Positions 56,867 to 64,000 of a stretch of 64,000 bases of DNA are shown piece after piece. The notes under the pieces are model-generated. The model was given only the letters and a program-made list of their open reading frames with translations, ran no database searches and was not told the origin of the DNA. Position 1 is the stretch's first letter, and each line of letters begins with the position of its first letter. Source of the DNA: Didymella arachidicola (taxonomy: Eukaryota; Ascomycota; Dothideomycetes; Pleosporales; Didymellaceae); assembly GCA_016630955.3 (NCBI GenBank), contig CM049987.1, forward strand, positions 2,480,001 through 2,544,000, written 5' to 3'. The position numbers were made by a program, and so were the translations under genes.

Positions 56867-57854
56867 GGGGAACGAGGCAGCAGACAGATTAGCCAACCTA
56901 GAAGCCCAGCATCCCTCACCCCCGACTGGAAAAGCCGCTCTGCCTACACTCTCAGGCATCAAGACGATAGCCCGCAAGACACTGCGACACACACAACAGA
57001 CCTGGTGGTCTGACAAGAAGACTAAGCTCTCGAAATGGTACAAGAGCTGGGACTTGGACTATGCACCACGCAGCAGTCCAAGGGAACTAGACCTACCAAG
57101 GGCCACGTTAGCCAGGCTCCTCTCCATCCAATCTAGGCATGGGGACTTTGCCTGGTATCACCGAATGTACAATCACAAGGATGCAAACCTTAGCTGCTCA
57201 TGCGGGCGCGACAAGACGCCAGAGCACCTCGTGCTCTGCCGCAAGACCCGCGGGAGCTTTAGCAGATGGCCGCTGCGACCACTAATACTACCATCCAGCC
57301 AGGCTGATGGCCTAGCGTACACTGCAGCACTAGTGAAGGAGCCAGAGGCCTTTGACGCCTTTGTCAAACTTACACAGTACTTCACCAAGATCTGCCCCCG
57401 CTAGCTCCTGCAGCCCTGCAACAGCAGCAAACACCTGCACCAAGTTCTGCTAGGTCCAGCACAATCGATGCAACACTCTTCACCCCTCCACCCCTCCACC
57501 CCTCCACCCCTCCACCCCTCCACCCCTCCACCCCTCCACCCCTCCACCCCTCCACCCCTTCACCCCCTCCACTCACACGATGTCTCTTTCTCTCTCTCCT
57601 ACGGCACATATATGCCTCAGAATGCAAGGAAATTACCCTAATATACATACATCGCTTAGCCTCCCCAACTGGACGGGGAGCTGTAGTTCTGAAATGGTAA
57701 CAATACCCGCGCAGGCAGGAAATGCTTTCTAAGGTAGTGTATCAGCACTGTAATTCCATAGCTTAGCACGTCGTACATGCCCTTCGGGAGGCGAGATGGT
57801 GGACTTATTCCACATCAACTAGACGAAAAATGAATACCAACCAACCAACCAACC
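56867..57854 (+). mobile_element. LINE copy A, 5'-truncated (Tad1-like)
   Basis: 3' end of a non-LTR retrotransposon. An open frame at 56868-57404 encodes the end of an RNase H domain (GNEAADRLANLEAQ) and the C-terminal Cys/His motif CSCGRDKTPEHLVLC, ending TKICPR. The 3' region carries a CACCCCTC minisatellite and a tail of (CCAA)n. It is flanked by the target duplication ATCCCCCTAACGCC (before 56867 and at 57855-57868). Too short to be autonomous. The Tad1-like assignment is from the overall pattern. Confidence 0.88.
57481..57557 (+). repeat. Minisatellite of 8-bp CACCCCTC units
   Basis: About nine to ten units, within the 3' untranslated part of LINE copy A. LINE copy B has a poly-C run at the equivalent place (near 58640), so the array probably expanded from a C-rich tract. 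Confidence 0.93.
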
Positions 57855-57868
57855 ATCCCCCTAACGCC

Positions 57869-58948
57869 GAATCTGGCTGTGCATAGACAGCACCTCAGTG
57901 ATATGGTGTCTCAGGGGCGACGCGCCCCCTACCTCCCAATGGGCCTTCCTGGAGTGCCATGGTGCCATGGAGACCCACGACGTTTCAATCAGGTGGGCCC
58001 CTGGACACCTAGGCATCGAAGGAAATGAGGCCGCAGACAAACTAGCCAACCTAGAAGCCCAACATCCATCACCCCCAACTGGAGAAGCCGCTCTGCCAAC
58101 ACTCTCAGGCATCAAGACAGTTGCCCGCAAGACACTGCGCCACACGCAGCAGACCTGGTGGTCTGACAGGAAGACCAAGCTCTCAAAGTGGTACAAGAGC
58201 TGGGACTTGGACTACGCACCACGCAGCGGCTCGAAGGAGCTCGATCTGCCAAGACCTATCCTAGCCAGACTGCTTTCTATCCGGACTAGACATGGCGATT
58301 TCGCCTGGTACCATGGAAAGTACAACCACAAGGATGCGAACCTCACCTGCTCATGCGGGTGCGACAAGACGCCAGAGCACCTCGCGCTCTGCCGCAAGAC
58401 CCGAGTGACCTTTAGCAGATGGCCACTGCGACCACTAATACCACCATCCAGCCAGGCGGATGGCCTAGCGTACACTGCAGCACTAGTAAGGGAGCCAGAG
58501 GCCTTTGAAGCATTTGTCAAACTCACACAGTACTACACCAAGATCTGCCCCCGCTAGCTTTTGCAGCCCTGCAACAGACAGCAGCAATGCAGCACCTGCA
58601 GCACCTACTTCTGCTAGGTCCAGCGCAATGGATGCGAATCCCCCCCCCCCCCCCTCTTCCAAATACATATACACACACTCTCTCCCTCTTTCTCTCTTTC
58701 GGCACATAGATGCCTCAGAATGCAAGGAAATCACCCTAATGTACATACATCGCTCAGCCTCCCCAACTGGACAGGGAGCTGTAGTTCTGAAATGGTAGCA
58801 ACACCCGCGCAGGCAAGAAATGCTTTCTAAGGTAGTGTGACAGCACTGTAATTCCATAGCTTAGCACGTCGTATATGCCCTTCGGGAGGCGAGATGGTGG
58901 ACTTGATCCTCATCAACAGACGTAAAATGAATACCAACCAACCAACCA
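57869..58948 (+). mobile_element. LINE copy B, 5'-truncated, same family as copy A
   Basis: A slightly longer truncated copy of the same LINE. An open frame from 57898 to 58557 includes VSIRWAPGHLGIEGNEAAD (RNase H) and CSCGCDKTPEHLALC, ending TKICPR. The 3' region and (CCAA)n tail match copy A. It is flanked by the same duplicated target, at 57855-57868 and 58949-58962. It differs from copy A at scattered positions, so it is not a direct duplicate of that copy. Confidence 0.88.
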
Positions 58949-59835
58949 ATCCCCCTAACGCCAACGTTATCCTTGAGCGTTTCAGAACACCAACACCCTC
59001 ACCTATCAGGACACCTCCAGAGCAAATAAGACCTGCTGCTGCACCTACTGAGCCTAACTGGCTAAAGGCAAAGACGTTGCTTCGAAGTGCAGTAAAGGAT
59101 TATCGCAGTGCTGAGGCTGGGGCATTAGAACAGGAGATTCACCAGCTCCATGTTCAAAATGAGCTTATTTTACATGAGCTACAAGGTATCAAGCAAAGTA
59201 TAGAGGATAAGAAGAGGAAGAAGGCAAAGCAGAAAGTACTTCCTCTGTACTCACACACCTTGAATCGGCAGGGGGGCGCTGTGTGGTGGAGTCCTCATTC
59301 AAAGCGTGAAGCTGATGTGCGCGACGCTGCAATTGAGGAGTACAACCTAGAACAAGAGGCAGCAAAGAAGACTAGGCAAGAGCTACAGCACCAGGCTAGA
59401 CTTCTCAAGGAGAAGGAAAAGCAGGAGAAGCGTGTGGCGAGAGAGGAAGCCAAGGAGAGGCGTGAGAAGGAGAAGGCTGAAGAACGCGCAGCAATTGACG
59501 CTCGGAAAGCAGAGAGAGCGTCAAAAACAAGCTCGCGACGCTCAGCAAAGTACTCAATTGCCTACCCAAGGCAAGCGTAAGGCTCCACGTCAGTTGCAAC
59601 TAAAAACAAAGAAGAAGCATTGTAGTACTGCTGGGCGTAGTCAGGGGGTGGCTCATAGGCCTTCCCCAGCATCTCCGGCTACATACAACAGCCGCGGCCG
59701 CAAAATTGCTCCACCAAAAAGATATGAGTAGCAGGCATCGTCGCATAGGTATATAGATCACAGCACCAAAAAAATCATATCAATTTAGCTATTGTACGTG
59801 GCTCAATAACCTCAATTCTGTGAGTTGCAAAAGAT

Positions 59836-59884
59836 GGTGGGGTGGCCCGTGAGCTGAACAGGCCCACGAGGTGCACGGGCACGG
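59836..59884 (-). repeat. Right terminal inverted repeat, element 2
   Basis: 49 bp, exact reverse complement of 55643-55691, followed by TA at 59885-59886. Confidence 0.95.
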
Positions 59885-59886
59885 TA

Positions 59887-60361
59887 GTGTGGCCGAATCG
59901 AGAAGCGCTAAATTGTCACCGTTGAAAACGTGATCCTCTGGCACTCCCTCGCGACAGCGTCAATGACAACGTACATCTGCGACGAGACCTCCATGATAAA
60001 CATTTGTTAGATCCTGAGTATCTCAGAGGGGGTATCATTCCTCTTACAGAGCGCTTCGACACGCATTGGCCGCTGTCAATGCGACCCCGCATCCTACAAG
60101 ATCCAATCCTGTAAGTAAGGAACGTGATACTGCCCAATATCATGCCATGACCGCTATCGGTTGTGCACTTCCAATGAAACAGTCATCAAAATTTATTGAT
60201 AAGAATGAAAGATGTATGTACAAAAATAGAGAACTCAAGATTCTCACCGGCACCAAACATGCCGACCGCATCCAAGCCGATGGTGCAGTCGGGCCTGAAC
60301 ATTCGAATTATAGCATCTTAGGATGATATAGATTGGATTCTGCTCGGAAAGCTGTCCCAGC
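59887..60361. other. Intergenic after the transposon stack
   Basis: No supported gene. Removing both elements would join the sequence left of 53540 directly to 59887. No recognised protein spans that junction. Confidence 0.4.
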
Positions 60362-61278
60362 TTAACCGGAGCAGGTACCGGCCTTCTTAGGCTCGCAGCC
60401 ACCAGCGCAGCCAGTGTACATCTGGCACTTGGTTTTGACGTCCGCGCACACGTTCTTGAGCGTAGCAGTGTCTTTGTAGTTGGAGTTAATACCAGCAAGC
60501 TCACCGCCGTTCTTTGCAGTCACGCCCTCGATGTAGACGTTACGCTTGCACTGCTTAGAGCACTGGATCGGCATTAGTACCTTTGCCATATCATTTTGGG
60601 CCAATCACTTACGTTGCCGCAGGACCTGTAAAGCTTGCCATAGTCCTCAACATAGAAGTTGATAATGTTGACGGTACCGCAGCCGTTATGCTGGATGATC
60701 TTATCCGAGCCGTGGTAAGCACCACCACCAATGACCCAGGTCTGCGTGCCAGCCTTATCGTTCTTGATTGAGAGGGCATCCTCGCAAACATCCTCCCACC
60801 AGACGAATTCAAGAGTGCAGTGACCGTTACAGTGGACGCCTGGAGAAGTCAGAATAACAAAGCAAGAAGGTTCATATCGCGGAATGCATACCCTCAGCCT
60901 GGTTCTTGCCGATGATGACTGGAAGATGTTAGAAGAACGAAGCATGAATGTAGATGGTGTTGAGTTCTTACCATTCCTGAGAGTGGCGCCCTCATGGAGA
61001 TAAAAGACAGCGTCTTTGTAGTCTTTAGGGTGTCAGTATTTAACCCAAAACCGGCGTAAACTCTCAAACATACCTCCCTCGCCCTGGCCACCACAGGCAC
61101 CGCTGCCACGGTCGTACTTGTACCACTGACCATCGAAGACCTGGCCGGCCTTGACCTCAATTACGGCCCTGTTGGTCTTAGTACCAACAGCCTTAGGAAG
61201 ACCACCGGTGTAACCATTGCAAGCCATGACGGCAGGGACGAAGGCTGCGACAGCAGCAAAGACAGTTGAGAACTTCAT
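60362..61278 (-). CDS. Secreted pectate lyase, family PL3
   Basis: Extracellular Ca2+-dependent enzyme cleaving de-esterified pectin by beta-elimination. Model complement(join(60362..60562,60613..60839,60892..60918,60972..61022,61074..61278)), 236 residues, usual for PL3. All four introns (49-53 bp) are GT-AG, and one exon is only 27 bp. ATG 61278 begins a signal peptide ([19 protein letters not shown]). PL3 hallmarks follow: [89 protein letters not shown] and a Cys-rich C terminus. Pectate lyases of this family are common in plant-associated fungi. It lies 0.5 kb from the transposon stack. Confidence 0.95.
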
Positions 61279-62948
61279 ATTGGATGGTTGAAGTGAATGT
61301 AATCTAAAATAGTGACACTTGGAAAAGAATGGAAGGGAAGTTCGAAGGACTGGATCGAGTGCTCCTGGCTGATACTTCATCGAAAGATGCAGTGCCGTGG
61401 ATACTTATACTGATGTCTTTTACCATACCTCTCGTGGTTCCCCCATTTCTGGACCATTGGAGCTACACAGCCAAGCTTACCATAGTGCTCTCATCTTATC
61501 TTGAAAGGCACGCCCCACAGGCCCGTTCCACACCTTGTTCGCGGAAGTCCACATGGCGTCTTGGCCCTTGGCAGAATAATCTCCGCTACTCAAGAAAGAT
61601 GTGCCAAGCATTGGGTGTGCTAGCCGTATTCAACTTGGCATTTATGGTCAGTGTTTCACAATGGACATGGGGTGCAGGAGGCAGACATTCTCGCAACAAT
61701 GTCGTACTTGAAGTGCTTGGTACCCTTCATCGACCCCGGTAGAGGGCACGTATGTACGCCCTCGTCTTCGCCCCCCGGTGAGTGTAGGGCTTAGCGCAGC
61801 TTCTCGCATTGACGCATCCTATCAACTCGACGGAGAATTAACTAGGTACTACGCCACCCCATGTCTCGCCAATTTCTTTTATATTCAGTCAGAAGACATG
61901 CTATCGGCGTAGTGCCACCATTCTTTACAGCCGCACAAAGTGTCCCGACTCCCGAGGGAGAACATGGCTCACTGAGAACAATACGCCGACGAGGAGGAGA
62001 ACCCTCACTGAGCCCCTTTGAACCGCCTTCTCTTTTCGCCACAAGCGGGACTGTCATGGCCTACCTGCCAAGAATTACTACAGGCTTAGCAACCGCGAAA
62101 TTAACCGTCGCAAGCTCAATGCTTGTCGCAACTCGATTCTAAGGAACATCCGTGAAAGAAGCCATGCACTGCAGTACGCACCATTCTCTATCAAATATCG
62201 GCCACGAAACATCTCTCCGGGTTGTATGCATCTTTCGCCGTCGCAAATTTACCTCAGGCTGCAACTAGAACTGCAGACAGCTAGGGTATGGTCGTTCTGC
62301 TTCCGAAGTAATCTGAGTGCTAATCTGGAAATGTTTGACACATGTCACCCACTGGCGACAAGATCAAGTGGGAGCCCTTAGGAGCCCTTGGCAGGACACC
62401 TCAGCGCTGGTATGATCTCCTGTACGATGCGCTTTATCGAATGTACCAGCTCAGCTACCAGGTCGGTCACTGTGGGCTGGAAACCGGCGCTATATCCACT
62501 GCACGATCCGGACACTGGCGCGACATTACTCTGTCTAATTTTGCGCCGAAATACCTAGGTTCATGTTATCAGGCATGCATCTCGACTACAAAAAGCTCGC
62601 TGTTGTTTCTGTATGTCGATAACAGCTTCCGAATCACCCCTGGTCTTTCTCGAAGTGCTCTTGAGCTGGAGTCCGGGAGGTCATCTCGGCAGCCTTTGGG
62701 CGGTGACGAAGCTTCAAATGCAGCAATGATGAACGAGATTTGTTCCAAGATTATGTCACGGAGAGCGCAATGCCGGCGAAGGCTTTCGGTGAAATGTAAA
62801 AATATACGATACGAGCCCCTCACACTGCACCAATAACTGCTGTTCCACTAAGACAGGACACTTTCATAGTGCCCTCACTTATGGCTAAACGCAATCTAAA
62901 GCCTTCAATGACCTACCTTTTGTGGCAGGTTTTCTCAATTACGGGAGG
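61279..62948. other. 1.7 kb without a supported gene
   Basis: The longest frame (62342-62836, plus, 164 codons) has no recognisable domain and was not called. The first few hundred bases are the pectate lyase promoter. Confidence 0.4.
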
Positions 62949-64000
62949 CTACATTGATTCTGATGTTATGAACGGATAGGCAGTCGCAGCACTCTCCCAC
63001 ACCTTTCCACTTGCAGAACATAGACACGTCTCTACAATCTCTCGTAGCTCGTCTCTCCAATGTTCCCCTTCCACGTGCAACAGACTTTTCAGGCCCTCTC
63101 TTTTGAACAACAGTCTATGGGTGCCGTTCCGGCTCTCAGAGAATATTCGCTCAGCATGAAATACTCGCAGTTTCTCAAAACCCCTCTTGTCATCTGCAAA
63201 ACCGTCAAAAATTCGCTTCCATGCCGTCCGCCCACTCTCCTGCCTACCGTGTTCACCAAGCATGATGTATTTGAGTATTACTTCCTCCAGGCACCTCTTA
63301 CTCGGCTCGAAGAACTTTACCAAGTCACTACCTTGCCTGACACGGCACAACTCCAGCGTAATATGCTCCAGCCTCTCAAATCTGCACGCTCCGAGCAATT
63401 CGCCAAACACATCCCCCTCAAGCGTGCTGTAGAAACTCAAAACCAGCACCTTCACACTCTTACACCTTGCTAGGAAGCGGACACTCAGCGGCACCCTCCC
63501 ATTTTCCAGCTCAAACCCCTCATCAGGGCTTCTCCAATCGCGCAAATTCAGCTTCAAAACCTGTAGCCCTTCGAACAATCCATCGAGGCCTCTCAAATGC
63601 GGGGCAAGCGACTCCAGTCGCCCTACACTGACTGCGCCATAGGTTTTGCCCCTGGCCATCTCCATGCGTTTAACAAGAGTGCCAGACGTGGCAAGCGCGC
63701 TCAGTGCAGAAACAAACGGCCGACTCATCTCATGCTGACCCGCTTCACAGTACCGCTGCGCGAACTTCGAATATCGAATCTCCATGCCCTCATACGCAAA
63801 CACAAGACTGTCTAATCCCTTCACTCGCTCAAACGCCTTTCTTAAACAGCTTACATCAAATCTCGTCTCGTTGAACCACCTCGCTGATCTCTCCGCCTCT
63901 TGCTGTAGAATTTGGTATTCTGAATTAAGCCGATGGACTAGCTTAGAACCGTCTTCATCATCAGTGGGAGTTGTCAGATATCCTGCATCCGCGCTCCACC
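62949..64000 (-). CDS. F-box/LRR-like protein, C-terminal part (5' end beyond window)
   Basis: One frame stays open from the window end to the stop at 62949 (at least 350 codons), so the gene starts outside. The visible part has the leucine-rich alternation seen in the C-terminal region of fungal F-box proteins: LFEGLQVLKLNLRDW, SVRFLARCKSVKVLVLSFYS, ACRFERLEHITLELCRV and CLEEVILKYIMLGEHG. The sequence before it (WFNETRFDVSCLRKAFERVK, GLDSLVFAYEGMEIRY) fits the segment after an F-box. The F-box itself is not in the window, so substrate recognition for ubiquitination is an inference. Confidence 0.7.
   Translation of the reverse strand, partial: WSADAGYLTTPTDDEDGSKLVHRLNSEYQILQQEAERSARWFNETRFDVSCLRKAFERVKGLDSLVFAYEGMEIRYSKFAQRYCEAGQHEMSRPFVSALSALATSGTLVKRMEMARGKTYGAVSVGRLESLAPHLRGLDGLFEGLQVLKLNLRDWRSPDEGFELENGRVPLSVRFLARCKSVKVLVLSFYSTLEGDVFGELLGACRFERLEHITLELCRVRQGSDLVKFFEPSKRCLEEVILKYIMLGEHGRQESGRTAWKRIFDGFADDKRGFEKLRVFHAERIFSESRNGTHRLLFKREGLKSLLHVEGEHWRDELREIVETCLCSASGKVWESAATAYPFITSESM

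Larger units (their letters stand above)
55734..59731 (+). pseudogene. Element 2 transposase, split and inactivated
   Basis: The 5' half starts at ATG 55734 with a psq-type HTH (SYRALAKKHGCSRTTLTRQH), PSDSWVTRFLSRHFDT, MYNMDEKGFMIGV and LLILDGHGSHVTKDFINY. Two consecutive in-frame stops (TAATAA) lie at about 56133-56138. A frameshift sits in a C-run near 56637, before the third catalytic Asp. The frame then reaches ATGIHPPNA at 56866, where LINE DNA interrupts it, and resumes at 58964 with VILERFRTPTPSP. The 3' half is a charged coiled coil; its frame shifts near 59510 and ends NSRGRKIAPPKRYE at 59731. Family and domain order match the neighbouring intact transposase. It cannot make a functional protein. 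Confidence 0.9.
55643..59884 (+). mobile_element. Second Fot1/pogo-like transposon, dead, carrying two LINE insertions
   Basis: 4242-bp element with perfect 49-bp terminal inverted repeats (55643-55691 and 59836-59884; termini CCGTGCCCGTGCAC...), flanked by TA at 55641-55642 and 59885-59886. The ends resemble those of element 1 in their first bases but are otherwise different, so it is a related family. Without the two LINE copies the element would be about 2.15 kb, close to element 1. Confidence 0.93.

Noticed and set aside
59887..59960. GTGTGGCCGAATCGAGAAGC resembles the start of a tRNA-Ser/Leu D-arm
   Set aside because: No acceptor-stem pairing, anticodon loop or GGTTCGA T-loop follows.
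62342..62836. 164-codon plus-strand frame
   Set aside because: No motif or compositional support in a gene-poor interval.

Overview
The window is nuclear DNA of a filamentous ascomycete (Pezizomycotina). Short GT-AG introns of about 47-68 bp with CTRAC-type branch points, single-exon HET and phospholipase D genes, a fungal neutral trehalase, a Ste7-type MAPKK, SPT6, a family PL3 pectate lyase and Fot1/pogo-like and LINE transposons all point that way. Gene content resembles Dothideomycetes, but that placement is an inference. No tRNA, rRNA or CRISPR locus was recognised.

Region 1 (1-10.1 kb) is accessory and repeat-rich. Two NLR-like NB-ARC/TPR genes lie in inverted orientation (minus strand 1-2806, cut by the window edge; plus strand 7924-10093). 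Between them are a stop-riddled PNP_UDP_1 (nucleoside-phosphorylase-like) domain head-to-head with the first NLR, a dead Tc1/mariner transposase, and a degenerate gene of a family I believe is widely amplified in fungi. The first NLR carries seven near-identical 126-bp TPR units in the window and the second about two. Both share a tract of about 413 bp that looks identical although their NB-ARC parts have diverged.

Region 2 (10.1-31 kb) is sparse. It holds a small two-exon gene, neutral trehalase (four exons), a broken tannase/feruloyl-esterase gene, a zinc alcohol dehydrogenase, a relic of a conserved hypothetical gene, a disordered nuclear-type protein and an alpha/beta hydrolase, with long stretches where no gene is supported.

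Region 3 (31-45.4 kb) is conserved core genome: phospholipase D (Spo14/PLD1 type), a Ste7-type MAPKK, and SPT6 transcribed divergently from the MAPKK. SPT6 appears to use a GC-AG intron.

Region 4 (45.4-64 kb) is accessory again: a HET-domain protein, an ankyrin-type protein, a small secreted protein, and a transposon stack. The stack has an apparently complete Fot1/pogo-like element (perfect 44-bp inverted repeats, intact DD35D transposase) sharing one TA with a second, dead element (perfect 49-bp inverted repeats). The dead element carries two 5'-truncated LINE copies inserted at one target site. Beyond the stack lie a secreted pectate lyase (five exons) and the 3' part of an F-box/LRR-like gene that runs off the right edge.

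The core genes cover signalling, membrane lipid turnover and transcription. The accessory regions concentrate self/non-self recognition families (two NLRs, HET, ankyrin), secreted plant-interaction candidates and transposons with RIP-like decay.
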